A DNA stretch of 42,309 nt, taken from positions 1-42,309 of the forward strand of contig JAUNVC010000011.1 in the NCBI GenBank assembly GCA_030537875.1. Reading direction: 5' to 3'. Positions 1 through 9,687 of this stretch are shown here, in pieces (within the stretch, counting starts at the first letter, position 1; the number at the start of each line of letters is the position of its first letter). A program made the position numbers and the translations under genes. Under the pieces are notes generated by a model. It was not told the origin of the DNA and did no database searches. It worked only from the letters and a program-made list of their open reading frames with translations. The DNA comes from Tissierellia bacterium (GTDB lineage: Bacteria; Bacillota; Clostridia; Tissierellales; Peptoniphilaceae).

Positions 1-56
1 ATAAAAACCATGGAGGCTTTCTCCCCTAAGCATCGGAGAAATCCTTCCATGGTTTG
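1..56 (-). terminator. Intrinsic terminator after the metal ATPase gene
   Basis: On the minus strand a long imperfect hairpin (arms AAACCATGGA.GG..TTCTCC and its complement, with one bulge) is followed by TTTTTAT. It begins a few bases after the stop of the P-type ATPase gene and so ends that transcript. Confidence 0.8.
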
Positions 57-59
57 AAT

Positions 60-2216
60 TTATAGTTTCGGTAATCTAGTGTTGCGTAGAGCAATGGCCA
101 CACAGAGTAGACTCAACCCCACATCTCCTATAACTGCAATGTACATAGAAGCAAGACCTAGAGAAACTAGCACCAACAATCCCAGTTTCACACTTAGGGC
201 GACACCCAGAATAATTTTCATGGTACGCATAAATTTTCTGGAAGCGACAATGGCAAGAGGAATCTTTCTTATGTCATCATCCATAATCACCACATCGCTA
301 GCTTCTATGGCCACATCGGATCCCATCTGTCCCATACTGATTCCCACATGGGCCCCTTTGAGAACCGCACTATCATTGATTCCATCACCCACAAAGGCCA
401 TAGCACCATGGTGGGTTGAATCCATCACAAAACGTAATTTGTCTTCCGGCGTCACCGAGCCCATACATTCATCGATTGATAATAAAGATGCTATTTTTTC
501 AACCTTTTCTTTTCGATCTCCAGAAATCAGAGCCAAATGAAGATTCATTTCCTTAAGCTTGTGTAGAGAATCTCTTGCATGATCTTTCACATTTTCATCC
601 AAGAATATGATGGCAATTTCTTTTGTTCCTTCAAATAAGACAATGGAAGACAATTCCCTTCCTTGACGAATACGATACTTACGACCATGATAAGAAAAAT
701 CAATTCCTTCCCCTGGAATTTCTTTATATTCCTCGGGGTCATCTGCATCTTCTTGATGAAATGCCCGTGCAATGGGATGGGAAGAATACTTTTCTCCAAT
801 GGCCATCAAAGCGATGATTTCCTCTTTTTTATAAGAGTTTATCAAAGTAATATCCCGTATTTTCATAGAATTGTCTGTCAATGTTCCTGTTTTATCAAAT
901 GCCACTTGTTTTAATTTTGCCATGGCATCAATGAAGTGGGACCCCTTCACAAGAACACCAACTCTGCTCAGTGCGCCCATTCCAACAACATAACTCAGGG
1001 GAACTCCAAGAATCAATGCACAGGGACAAGCGGTCACGAGGAAAGTCAAGGCTCTATGAACCGACTCTCGCAAAGTCAAAAGACCTAGAAGCGGGCTCAA
1101 CATCATCACTCCAGCCAATCCAATAATGGTGGGTGTATACCATTTTGCAAATGTGGTTAAAAACTTTTCTTGGGTACTCTTGGAATGCTTTGCTTTTTCC
1201 ACGAGCTTTTTCATTCTAAATAGGGCCGAATGTTCATAATCTTTCGCCACTTTAAAAACGGACGAAGGTGATAAAAGAATGGACCCAGCGGGAACAATCT
1301 CTCCTTTTTTATAAACAACTCCCTCCGATTCTCCTGTAAATGATGATGTATCAACTTCCACAAGCGTATCTTCGACATAGGAATCTAGAGGTAAGATTTC
1401 CCTCCGCTGCACAAAGATGTCTTGTCCAACGTTCACCTTCGATGCATCTATTTGAATCCAACGTTGATCCGGGCCCTGAACTCTTGCCATGTGGCGTTCG
1501 GAAAGAACTAGATCCGACAGGGATTTGGTGGCCTTTTCTACAGCTCTCTCCGTTAAAAACTCCCCAAATCGATAGAGGACCATTACCGCGGCACCTTCCC
1601 TTGCTTCTCCTAGGAATAAAGCTCCCAAAGAGGACAAGGTCATGAGAAATTTTTCATCAACACCGCCACCGGATAAAAGTCGACTCCACCCATCTCTCAT
1701 CACTGGGTATCCGGCCAAAAATAGAGCCAAAATAGAAAGATAGTACCAGTTCCCTCCTAGAAAACTCAACAGCCAAAGAGCCGTTCCCAATATCAGTAGA
1801 TTGGGAATGGATAGTCGTTTTTGTTCTTGCCTATTCCTATGTTCCAAGACCTCCACACCGGGTTCAAATTTTTCCACCGCATAAACGGCCAAAGCATAGG
1901 TATCCCTCCCCCGTATCCAAAGAGTTTGGGATGTAAAATCCAAAGATACTTCCTCAACCATGGAAGATTGAGACAGATACATTTCAATTTTTTTCGCACA
2001 ACTGGCACAAAGGGACCCTTCCAATTTATAAGTTTTTTCCTCAATTTGTGCAGTTTCTTCTTGCAATATTTCAGGCTGAAGCTCTATCTTTTTCTTTAGA
2101 TTAGCCTTCCCTTCTGTGTTTTCTTGGCAACAGCCCTTTACTGAGCAAGTTTTTTTTACGGGATCGGCAATTAAAGTTCCGCTTTGTTTCTTTTCTTTTC
2201 TTTTGTTTTGGTGCAT
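60..2216 (-). CDS. cadA: Heavy-metal-translocating P1B-type ATPase (CadA/ZntA-like)
   Basis: This is a 718-residue membrane pump that exports soft divalent metals (Cd, Zn, Pb or Co) by ATP hydrolysis. An N-terminal Cys-rich patch (CSVKGCC) precedes one heavy-metal-associated domain whose binding loop reads CASC instead of the usual GMTCxxC form. Next come the transmembrane CPC motif (TACPCAL), the phosphorylation motif DKTGTLTD, the SSHPIA motif of P1B pumps and the hinge GDGINDS. The length is close to classical CadA. The ATG start has a GGAGGAAGG ribosome-binding site. The CPC motif and CadA-like layout favour Zn/Cd over copper, but the substrate is inferred. The gene stands alone between its own operator and terminator, and no metalloregulator gene lies next to it in the window. 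Confidence 0.9.
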   Translation of the reverse strand: MHQNKRKEKKQSGTLIADPVKKTCSVKGCCQENTEGKANLKKKIELQPEILQEETAQIEEKTYKLEGSLCASCAKKIEMYLSQSSMVEEVSLDFTSQTLWIRGRDTYALAVYAVEKFEPGVEVLEHRNRQEQKRLSIPNLLILGTALWLLSFLGGNWYYLSILALFLAGYPVMRDGWSRLLSGGGVDEKFLMTLSSLGALFLGEAREGAAVMVLYRFGEFLTERAVEKATKSLSDLVLSERHMARVQGPDQRWIQIDASKVNVGQDIFVQRREILPLDSYVEDTLVEVDTSSFTGESEGVVYKKGEIVPAGSILLSPSSVFKVAKDYEHSALFRMKKLVEKAKHSKSTQEKFLTTFAKWYTPTIIGLAGVMMLSPLLGLLTLRESVHRALTFLVTACPCALILGVPLSYVVGMGALSRVGVLVKGSHFIDAMAKLKQVAFDKTGTLTDNSMKIRDITLINSYKKEEIIALMAIGEKYSSHPIARAFHQEDADDPEEYKEIPGEGIDFSYHGRKYRIRQGRELSSIVLFEGTKEIAIIFLDENVKDHARDSLHKLKEMNLHLALISGDRKEKVEKIASLLSIDECMGSVTPEDKLRFVMDSTHHGAMAFVGDGINDSAVLKGAHVGISMGQMGSDVAIEASDVVIMDDDIRKIPLAIVASRKFMRTMKIILGVALSVKLGLLVLVSLGLASMYIAVIGDVGLSLLCVAIALRNTRLPKL

Positions 2217-2230
2217 ACCCTTCCTCCGTA

Positions 2231-2264
2231 TTTATATGATTATATGAATATATGTTCAATTATA
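2231..2264 (-). promoter_or_regulatory. ArsR/SmtB-type operator overlapping the cadA promoter
   Basis: The segment 2241-2264 holds an AT-rich imperfect palindrome with TGAA (2245-2248), six bases, then TTCA (2255-2258). This is the core arrangement of CzrA/CadC/SmtB operators. On the minus strand a candidate promoter, TTGAAC (2254-2259), 17 bases, TATAAA (2231-2236), is covered by it, so a bound repressor would block RNA polymerase. The alternative -35 TTGACA further upstream pairs with a poor -10. The operator match is by eye. Confidence 0.6.
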
Positions 2265-2307
2265 AATACATTATACATCTTCCTCTGTCAAATTGCAAGC
2301 AAAACAT

Positions 2308-2340
2308 AAAAAAACCATGTAGGAGGTCCTACATGGTTTT
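2308..2340 (-). terminator. Intrinsic terminator after guaB
   Basis: A perfect palindrome (AAAACCATGTAGGA and its complement) sits just after the guaB stop. On the minus strand it is followed by a T-rich run. It would end the guaB transcript before the ATPase operator. Confidence 0.85.
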
Positions 2341-2346
2341 CATGTT

Positions 2347-3801
<1,455 letters not shown>

Positions 3802-3825
3802 CTAACCCTCCTTTATATTTTACGT

Positions 3826-3854
3826 AGAATATCAAATAATCTTCAAGTTGTCAA
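3826..3854 (-). promoter_or_regulatory. guaB promoter
   Basis: On the minus strand, TTGACA (3849-3854), a 17-base spacer and TATTCT (3826-3831) lie between the tryptophanase stop and the guaB start. The -35 is a perfect consensus. Confidence 0.6.
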
Positions 3855-3856
3855 GC

Positions 3857-5230
3857 CTAAACTTCTTCCAAATGAGCTTGGAAATGTCTCAAAATAGGAG
3901 GCTCCCATGTAATTTTATATCCTTTTTGAGATGCTGCCTTCTCTTTCAAGGCCACAAAGGCATCCCGAATAAGATCCATATGGGATTGGGTGTAGACTCT
4001 TCTTGGGATGGCAAGTCGAGTAAATTCAAATTGACTCTTTAATTGCTCTTTTGTATCCGGATCATTGCCGAGCATAAAAGATCCAATGTCACAGGTTCGT
4101 ATTCCCGCTTCCTTATAGAGCTCGATAGCTAAGGTTTGACCTGGGAAATGATAGTAGGGAATGTGGGGATAAAAGGCCTTCGCGTCAATAAATAGTCCAT
4201 GGCCACCGGCGGGGCTTTGGAAGGCAATACCTTCTGCTTCTAATAAATCGGCCAGATATTTTATCTGTCCATAGCGATATTCGAGTTGCTCATATTCAAC
4301 GCCCTCTTCCAGTCCTCTTGCAAGGGCTTCCAAATCTCTACCACTTAAACCACCATAGGTGATAAATCCTTCAAAGGAGATACAGTTTGCTTTCACACCC
4401 TCGAAAAGCTGTTGATTCTCTTTGATTCCGATGAGGCCTCCCATATTTACAATGGCATCCTTTTTGGCGCTCATGGTAAATCCATCTACCAAGGAGAACA
4501 TCTCACGAATAATCTCTTTTAATGTGTGATTTTCAAAACCTGGCTCCCTCATTTTAATAAAATAAGCATTCTCCGCAAAGCGAGCTGCATCCAAATTGAG
4601 GAAAACTCCTCTATCTTTGCAAAGGGAGGACACAGCACGGAGATTGGCCATGCTCACAGGCTGCCCTCCAGCAGAGTTGTTGGTAACTGTCATAACAACG
4701 GCTTTTACCTTGTTGCCATACTCATCCAGAAGCTTTTCTAGCTTTTCAATATCCATATTCCCTTTGAAATCATCCTTACATGTGGGATCCAATGCACTGG
4801 GTGTTACACAGTCAATGGCCCTTGCCCCAGCAATCTCTACATGGGCTCTTGTTGTATCAAAGAACATGTTACTGATGGCGTAGTCTCCTTTTCCCATGAG
4901 TAAGGGAAATACGACTTTCTCGGCAGCACGACCTTGGTGTACAACTTGAATCATATCATATCCAAAAATATCCTTGGCCACATCCATCAAGTGGTAGTAG
5001 GATTCTCCTCCGGCATAAGCCTCGTCTCCTTCCACAAGTCCAGCCCATTGCCATTCACTCATAGCATTGGTTCCTGAATCGGTGAGTAAGTCAATATAGA
5101 CCATTCTGCTTCTTAAATTAAAAAGATTGTAATGCGCCTTACGAATCGCTTCCTCCCGTTCCTCGCGGGTCGTCATTTTAATTTTTTCAACCATTTTAAT
5201 ACGAAATGGTTCCGGTACATACTTAGCCAT
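3857..5230 (-). CDS. tnaA: Tryptophanase (L-tryptophan indole-lyase)
   Basis: This PLP-dependent lyase splits L-tryptophan into indole, pyruvate and ammonia, giving the cell carbon and nitrogen and releasing indole as a signal. The 457-residue protein belongs to the beta-eliminating lyase family shared with tyrosine phenol-lyase. Several stretches follow E. coli TnaA rather than tyrosine phenol-lyase: the FFDTT segment, [15 protein letters not shown] around the PLP lysine, and AGIR followed by IGSFMLG near residue 380. Tyrosine phenol-lyase has a distinct SMERG substrate loop there. The ATG has an AAGGAGGT ribosome-binding site. No TnaC-like leader peptide or tryptophan permease is visible, so control differs from the enterobacterial operon. 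Confidence 0.9.
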   Translation of the reverse strand: MAKYVPEPFRIKMVEKIKMTTREEREEAIRKAHYNLFNLRSRMVYIDLLTDSGTNAMSEWQWAGLVEGDEAYAGGESYYHLMDVAKDIFGYDMIQVVHQGRAAEKVVFPLLMGKGDYAISNMFFDTTRAHVEIAGARAIDCVTPSALDPTCKDDFKGNMDIEKLEKLLDEYGNKVKAVVMTVTNNSAGGQPVSMANLRAVSSLCKDRGVFLNLDAARFAENAYFIKMREPGFENHTLKEIIREMFSLVDGFTMSAKKDAIVNMGGLIGIKENQQLFEGVKANCISFEGFITYGGLSGRDLEALARGLEEGVEYEQLEYRYGQIKYLADLLEAEGIAFQSPAGGHGLFIDAKAFYPHIPYYHFPGQTLAIELYKEAGIRTCDIGSFMLGNDPDTKEQLKSQFEFTRLAIPRRVYTQSHMDLIRDAFVALKEKAASQKGYKITWEPPILRHFQAHLEEV

Positions 5231-5251
5231 AGTTACCTCCTTAATAAATTA

Positions 5252-5279
5252 AGTATATCATATTGAATGTTAAATTCAA
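5252..5279 (-). promoter_or_regulatory. tnaA promoter
   Basis: On the minus strand, TTGAAT (5274-5279), 16 bases, then TATACT (5252-5257) stands directly upstream of the tnaA ribosome-binding site. It leaves only a short leader with no room for a TnaC-type attenuator. Confidence 0.55.
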
Positions 5280-5288
5280 CGGTTTTCC

Positions 5289-5317
5289 TTAACATTTTTA
5301 ATCGATTGGTGTATAAT
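5289..5317 (+). promoter_or_regulatory. Promoter of the PII-like/antiporter operon
   Basis: TTAACA (5289-5294), a 17-base spacer and TATAAT (5312-5317) form a near-consensus promoter. It diverges from the tnaA promoter across a short shared region. Confidence 0.7.
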
Positions 5318-5353
5318 AGAATAGGTCAATTAAAAAAACAAAAGGAGGTATAT

Positions 5354-5689
5354 ATGCAAGCGTTATTTATTGTTATCAACCATGAAAAGCATTTTGATTC
5401 TCTTTTAGACGAGTTTAGAGCACAAAACATTCATGGAGGGACTATCTTGGAAAGTGAAGGTCTAGCAACCACCATTGCTGAGCATTCTCATGATATGAAT
5501 TATGGCTATTTTCGTAGTCTTTTAAATAGTGGTCGCCCGTACAACAAAACCATTTTTCTCATTGGCAATGATCAGACAATACAAAAAGCAAAAGAATGTG
5601 TTCGAAAAGTAACCGGAGGAATTTCTGAAGAGAACAAAGGCATTATGTTCACCATTGCCGTCAATGACTTTGAAGGATTAACCAAATAA
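5354..5689 (+). CDS. Small PII-like protein paired with an antiporter
   Basis: This is a 111-residue soluble protein starting at the ATG preceded by AAAGGAGG. A longer open frame upstream has no ribosome-binding site and crosses the promoter. It opens with a short hydrophobic strand (QALFIVIN), has a glycine-rich middle, then a second strand (KTIFLIGN), an amphipathic helix and a final strand (GIMFTIAVND). This alternating pattern and size suggest the ferredoxin-like fold of PII/CutA-type proteins. I assign this by pattern and context, not by a diagnostic motif. It lies 27 bases before an antiporter gene lacking a cytoplasmic regulatory domain, which suggests it senses a ligand and gates that transporter, as SbtB does for SbtA. 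That role is inference. Confidence 0.6.
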   Translation: MQALFIVINHEKHFDSLLDEFRAQNIHGGTILESEGLATTIAEHSHDMNYGYFRSLLNSGRPYNKTIFLIGNDQTIQKAKECVRKVTGGISEENKGIMFTIAVNDFEGLTK

Positions 5690-5716
5690 TCTTAAAATAT
5701 TATAGAAAGGAACCCT

Positions 5717-6892
5717 ATGGAATATTTATATTCAATCTCCGTCCTCTTATTAAGTGGACTTTTGTTTTCACGCCTGTTATCGCGAATCAAATTTCCAGAT
5801 GTAACAGGATATTTAATCGCCGGAATTATCATTGGCCCCTCTGTCGCTAAAATTTTAAGCTGGGACAGCGTTCATAATCTTGAAATCATCAGTGAAGTGG
5901 CTCTTTCGTTCATCGCATTTTCCATCGGAAGCGAAATGAATTTAAAAACAATGCAGAAAATCGGACCTAAGATTCTTTTGGTAACCATCTTCGAAGCTCT
6001 TGGAGCTTTTTTCTTTGTAACGCTGTCTTGTGTTATCTTTTTCAAGGAATCTTGGCCTTTCGCTTTGGTTCTTGGAAGCATCGCTTGTGCTACTGCTCCC
6101 GCAGCGACATTGATGGTCATCCGTCAATATAAGGCCAAGGGAGACTTGGTAGATATCTTGGTACCTGTTGTTGCTATGGACGATGCCATCGGTATCATGA
6201 CCTTTGGTATTGCTTCTTCCATTGCAACATCATTGCTCCAAGGAGGCGACTTCCATCTTGTAAATATGATTTTTCATCCCATTAAAGAAATCTTTTTATC
6301 TTTTGCCATCGGTGCTGTTATGGGTTACTTATATAGCGTCATTAACAGAAAACTTAGAAATGATGATGAGGTATTGGCCTTTACCATTGCTTTTGTATTT
6401 TTAACGGCTGCGGGAGCATTGTATCTGAAATTGTCTAGCCTTCTAACCCTTATGGTTATGGGACTTGTCATCTCCAACTTGGGAGCGGTCAATAGAAGAT
6501 ATCAAACCCTTATGGAAAAAGTCACTCCTCCCATCTTCATTTGTTTCTTTGTACTTTCAGGCGCAGATTTAGATTTAAAGAGTATTGCGTCCGTCGGAAT
6601 GCTGGGAATATGTTACATTATCACAAGGGTTGTGGGCAAGTATTTGGGAGCATTCAGTTCTTCAAAAATTGTCGGATTTTCTAAAGAGGTCCAGCATAAT
6701 TTAGGATGGACTCTTGTCCCGCAAGCCGGTGTCGCCATTGGACTTAGTTTATTGGCAACAAAGATGATACCTACCCCCCACGGAGAAGATATTCGTACCA
6801 TTATCTTAGGAGCTACGATTGTTTATGAGCTTGTCGGACCACTGACTGCAAAATGGGCACTTAGACGATCGGGTTGCATCGATATCTCTTAA
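5717..6892 (+). CDS. CPA2-family monovalent cation:proton antiporter
   Basis: This 391-residue integral membrane protein has about 11-12 hydrophobic segments and exchanges Na+ or K+ for H+ across the cytoplasmic membrane. The N-terminal GYLIAGIIIGPS motif is typical of the KefB/NapA branch (Na_H_Exchanger family). A central segment (PVVAMDDAIGI) carries adjacent acidic residues that fit the ion-binding site of this family. It ends right after the membrane domain, with no TrkA-N nucleotide-binding domain like that of KefB/KefC, so regulation may come from the PII-like protein encoded just upstream. The start has a GAAAGGAA ribosome-binding site. The ion preference cannot be told from the sequence. 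Confidence 0.88.
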   Translation: MEYLYSISVLLLSGLLFSRLLSRIKFPDVTGYLIAGIIIGPSVAKILSWDSVHNLEIISEVALSFIAFSIGSEMNLKTMQKIGPKILLVTIFEALGAFFFVTLSCVIFFKESWPFALVLGSIACATAPAATLMVIRQYKAKGDLVDILVPVVAMDDAIGIMTFGIASSIATSLLQGGDFHLVNMIFHPIKEIFLSFAIGAVMGYLYSVINRKLRNDDEVLAFTIAFVFLTAAGALYLKLSSLLTLMVMGLVISNLGAVNRRYQTLMEKVTPPIFICFFVLSGADLDLKSIASVGMLGICYIITRVVGKYLGAFSSSKIVGFSKEVQHNLGWTLVPQAGVAIGLSLLATKMIPTPHGEDIRTIILGATIVYELVGPLTAKWALRRSGCIDIS

Positions 6893-6908
6893 TTTAAAAT
6901 CATTCATG

Positions 6909-6938
6909 ATATCCTCGATTGAACCGAGGATATTTTTT
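6909..6938 (+). terminator. Intrinsic terminator after the antiporter gene
   Basis: The hairpin ATATCCTCG (6909-6917) / CGAGGATAT (6925-6933) is followed by a run of T. It separates the antiporter operon from the metK promoter. Confidence 0.9.
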
Positions 6939-6947
6939 ATGCAAAGC

Positions 6948-6976
6948 TTGACAATTTTCTTGGTTTAGTATATGAT
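6948..6976 (+). promoter_or_regulatory. metK promoter
   Basis: TTGACA (6948-6953), a 17-base spacer and TATGAT (6971-6976) form a near-perfect housekeeping promoter about 40 bases before the riboswitch. Confidence 0.8.
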
Positions 6977-7017
6977 AGTTTATACCATAAATTTACAACT
7001 TATGGAATGAATATTGG

Positions 7018-7106
7018 CTCATTATGAGTGGTGGAGGGAATAGGCCCAATGAAACCCGGCAACCGAAATCAGGTGCTAAATCCTACAGAGAAATCTGAAA
7101 GATGAG
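7018..7106 (+). ncRNA. SAM-I (S-box) riboswitch upstream of metK
   Basis: The aptamer begins with CTCAT (7018-7022), pairing with ATGAG (7102-7106) as stem P1. Inside are the conserved S-box blocks GTGGAGGGA, AGGCCC.ATGAAACCCGGCAACC, AGGTGCTAAATCC and GAAAGATGAG, in the right order and spacing. It binds S-adenosylmethionine and here controls SAM synthetase, so it is a direct product-feedback switch. The expression platform is the terminator that follows at 7113-7141. Confidence 0.96.
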
Positions 7107-7112
7107 ACGGAC

Positions 7113-7141
7113 TCTTCTTTCACGTAAAGAAGATTTTTTTT
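7113..7141 (+). terminator. Riboswitch-controlled terminator of metK
   Basis: The hairpin TCTTCTTT (7113-7120) / AAAGAAGA (7126-7133) is followed by eight T. It lies after the S-box aptamer and before the metK ribosome-binding site. By the S-box mechanism, SAM binding favours this terminator. Confidence 0.9.
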
Positions 7142-7178
7142 GCCCTACCCCATTCCTCATGAAAGGAAGGAGAACTAT

Positions 7179-8345
7179 ATGATACGTTATCACACAAGTG
7201 AAAGTGTTACGGAAGGTCACCCCGACAAAGTTTGTGACCGAATTTCAGACAGTATATTAGATTCCATACTGGGATGTGACCCAGAGGCAAGGGTGGCTTG
7301 TGAGGCCATGGCTGCCACAGGATATATTCTTGTCAGTGGACAGATCACCACCCATTGCTATGTTGATATCCCCTCCATTGTAAGAAACTGTCTAGAAGAA
7401 ATTGGCTATACAAGAGCCAAATATGGTTTTGATGCCCGCACTTGTGGCGTCCTTACCTCACTGGAAGAACAAAGCCCCGACATTGCCATGGGTGTGTTTA
7501 ATGCCCTAGAACATAGCGAGGATCCCAAGGATCCTCTGGATAAAATTGGAGCTGGGGATCAAGGGATGATGTATGGGTTTGCCTGTGATGAAACAGACAC
7601 CTATATGCCCCTTGCCATTGACTTGGCCCACCAATTAACCCGCCGACTTGCCAAGGTGAGAAAAGAAGGCATTCTATCCTATGTTCGCCCTGATGGAAAA
7701 GCCCAAGTGAGTGTGCAATATGAAGATCACATTCCTAAGAAAGTTACCGGCATCGTGGTTAGCACCCAGCACTCCCCTTTAATTGAAACAGAGGATTTAA
7801 GAAAAGATATTCTAGAGCATGTCATTCGCCCCATTATTCCAGAAAACCTCATGGACGATGATACAAAGATCTATATCAATCCAACGGGAAGATTTGTCAT
7901 TGGTGGACCCATGGGGGATGTCGGTTTGACGGGAAGAAAAATCATTGTGGATACCTACGGAGGCTATGCAAAACATGGCGGTGGTGCTTTTTCAGGAAAG
8001 GACGCCACAAAAGTGGATCGATCCGCTGCCTATGCCGCAAGACACATAGCCAAAAATATTGTGGGTGCTCAACTGGCCAAGCGTTGCGAAATTAGTCTAT
8101 CCTATGCCATTGGAGTTGCTCGTCCCACAAGTATCGATATCAACTGCTTTGGAACAGAAACACAAGACATTGAAACCATTCGAAAGAAAGTGCAGCAGCA
8201 CTTTGATTGTCGACCAGCGGCTATCATCGAGAGGTTTCAGTTGAAACGTCCCATCTATACTCCGCTCTCAAGCTATGGACACTTTGGAAGACGAGATTTG
8301 AAACTTCCATGGGAAGAACTTGATGTGGTAGAAAGGTTGAAATAA
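7179..8345 (+). CDS. metK: S-adenosylmethionine synthetase
   Basis: The enzyme makes S-adenosylmethionine from methionine and ATP, feeding methylation and polyamine pathways. The 388-residue protein has the family signatures: HPDK near residue 14, the GAGDQG loop of the methionine site in the middle, and a glycine-rich GGGAFSGKD segment carrying the phosphate-binding lysine. The start is the ATG with AAGGAAGGAG ahead of it. An in-frame extension to 7140 would begin inside the terminator T-run and is rejected. Transcription is controlled by the SAM-I riboswitch immediately upstream. A tiny membrane-peptide gene follows one base after the stop. Confidence 0.97.
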   Translation: MIRYHTSESVTEGHPDKVCDRISDSILDSILGCDPEARVACEAMAATGYILVSGQITTHCYVDIPSIVRNCLEEIGYTRAKYGFDARTCGVLTSLEEQSPDIAMGVFNALEHSEDPKDPLDKIGAGDQGMMYGFACDETDTYMPLAIDLAHQLTRRLAKVRKEGILSYVRPDGKAQVSVQYEDHIPKKVTGIVVSTQHSPLIETEDLRKDILEHVIRPIIPENLMDDDTKIYINPTGRFVIGGPMGDVGLTGRKIIVDTYGGYAKHGGGAFSGKDATKVDRSAAYAARHIAKNIVGAQLAKRCEISLSYAIGVARPTSIDINCFGTETQDIETIRKKVQQHFDCRPAAIIERFQLKRPIYTPLSSYGHFGRRDLKLPWEELDVVERLK

Positions 8346-8346
8346 T

Positions 8347-8484
8347 ATGGATGATTTGCAAAAACGATTCATCATCGTTGTACTTTGCTTATTTGGACTA
8401 TGTCTTCTCATGTACCTACTCATTCGCCATGAACTGGGAGGTATCGGGATGCAGATAACAGAAATATTAGAACAAGCCATGTAA
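8347..8484 (+). CDS. Small single-pass membrane peptide (45 aa), unknown function
   Basis: A 45-residue reading frame starts one base after the metK stop and ends just before the terminator. It encodes a charged N-terminus (MDDLQKR), one strongly hydrophobic segment (residues 8-26) and a soluble amphipathic tail ending in QAM. AAAGG lies about 11 bases ahead of the ATG, so initiation may depend on coupling to metK. It is not recognisable as a known family. Its position under the S-box riboswitch means it is co-transcribed with metK. It may be a real small protein or a chance frame; the single transmembrane profile and its snug fit before the terminator favour the former. Confidence 0.5.
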   Translation: MDDLQKRFIIVVLCLFGLCLLMYLLIRHELGGIGMQITEILEQAM

Positions 8485-8485
8485 T

Positions 8486-8534
8486 AAAAAACCAAGAGTC
8501 TCTAGATTTTATCTAAAATGCTCTTGGTTTTTTT
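8486..8534. terminator. Bidirectional terminator between metK and the GNAT operon
   Basis: AAAAACCAAGAG (from 8486) pairs with CTCTTGGTTTTT (8521-8532) around an inner AT-rich stem-loop. A/T runs flank both sides, so it can stop both the plus-strand metK transcript and the minus-strand operon that ends at 8553. Confidence 0.85.
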
Positions 8535-8552
8535 GTATGTCTAAACAGATAT

Positions 8553-9686
8553 TTATAATGAAAATTTATAAATTCGATAGGTTTTGTTGAGTTTACCGCC
8601 TACTTTAAGAATGTCGTTTTTCATGTCCACATTGTGATCCCATATCGTGCTTCCTTCAACTTCTTGATATCCCTTCTCCATGGCTTTTTTCAGGGCAATG
8701 AGATAAATGGCCTGGGTTACTCCCTTGTTTCGATAACTGGGGATGACGAATAAAACAAATACTCTTAATCTCTTCATCTTTCTCTTATAGTAGAGAAATT
8801 TTAAAAGACTCCAAGGATTCATTTTTCCGTTCATATGGAGCAGCACTTGGTTATAATCTGGCATCGCAATATTAAAAGCAATGGGCTCTCCCTCTTCATT
8901 GCGTGCAATGTAGATGAAATCTTTATCTGCAAGAGGTGCAATGGCTTCCGTGATAATTTTAACTTCATCTTTGCTCGGTGGCATAAAGTCAATCCACTCC
9001 TCCGTCTTGGGCATACCTTGCTCGATGATTTGACGGATATCTTCCGCTTCTTGAGGAAGATGTTCCTTGTCAAGACGAATGGGATCCACTCGGAACTTAT
9101 ATTTTTTCATTGCATAGGGAATGATTTTTGCATACCTTGTGATCATATCCTCGGAAGGTTCTGCAATAAATGCATAGCAGTCCCGATATTTAATAAAATC
9201 ATTGTCCAAAACTTGCTCGTTATAGTAGGGTGGATTGTAAACATTCTGAACCATGGGCCAATCTTCAAAATTGTCAATCAAAAAACCACGATTGTCCTCT
9301 CCTCCCGGAAGAGAAAAGGGTCCTTTAAGTAAATTGGATCCATGTTCCTTTGCCCACTTCTTCGCCGTATCGTAAAGGGCTTTGGCAACTTCCCCATCAT
9401 CCACCGCTTCGTATTGAGAAAAATAGCTATCTTTGACTCCGTGGTATGCATTCAAATGCTCGTTGATTCCAACGAGAATTCGTCCTACTGTCTTTCCATC
9501 TCTCTCTGCAATAAATAATTCCGCAGGACCAGCATTGAATACGTCCGATGTCTTCCCTTGGATATATTTCTTATACTCTTTACGTAGTGGTGGAACCCAC
9601 CATGGATCATCCTTATAAATTTTATAGGGGAGTTCGATGAACTCCTCCAACTGCTGATCGGTTTCGACCTTTATTATTTTAATCAT
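8553..9686 (-). CDS. GNAT-fold acyltransferase-like protein (YghO-type)
   Basis: This 377-residue cytoplasmic protein has an N-terminal block with FIELPYKIYKDDPWWVPPL, typical of the YghO-like family related to GCN5 N-acetyltransferases. The acetyl-CoA-binding type segment lies toward the C-terminus (about 315-345), with FVIPSYRNKGVTQAIY resembling the Q/RxxGxG/A loop in degenerate form. The substrate is unknown. It is the last gene of the cca-glmM-degV-mnmA-citC operon and starts one base after citC, with an AAGGAAGG ribosome-binding site. The context does not reveal its role. Family membership is fairly secure and the function is not. Confidence 0.7.
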   Translation of the reverse strand: MIKIIKVETDQQLEEFIELPYKIYKDDPWWVPPLRKEYKKYIQGKTSDVFNAGPAELFIAERDGKTVGRILVGINEHLNAYHGVKDSYFSQYEAVDDGEVAKALYDTAKKWAKEHGSNLLKGPFSLPGGEDNRGFLIDNFEDWPMVQNVYNPPYYNEQVLDNDFIKYRDCYAFIAEPSEDMITRYAKIIPYAMKKYKFRVDPIRLDKEHLPQEAEDIRQIIEQGMPKTEEWIDFMPPSKDEVKIITEAIAPLADKDFIYIARNEEGEPIAFNIAMPDYNQVLLHMNGKMNPWSLLKFLYYKRKMKRLRVFVLFVIPSYRNKGVTQAIYLIALKKAMEKGYQEVEGSTIWDHNVDMKNDILKVGGKLNKTYRIYKFSL

Positions 9687-9687
9687 G

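Noticed and set aside
79..540. A 153-codon plus-strand frame inside the metal ATPase gene
   Set aside because: It has no ribosome-binding site and overlaps a complete, well-recognised gene on the other strand. It is a shadow frame.
3857..5230. Tyrosine phenol-lyase as the identity of this enzyme
   Set aside because: The IGSFMLG segment, NSAGGQPVS and the SAKKDA lysine region fit tryptophanase better. Tyrosine phenol-lyase has a different loop there.
7140..7178. Longer start for metK
   Set aside because: It would lie inside the riboswitch terminator T-run with no ribosome-binding site, whereas the ATG at 7179 has a good one and fits the family length.
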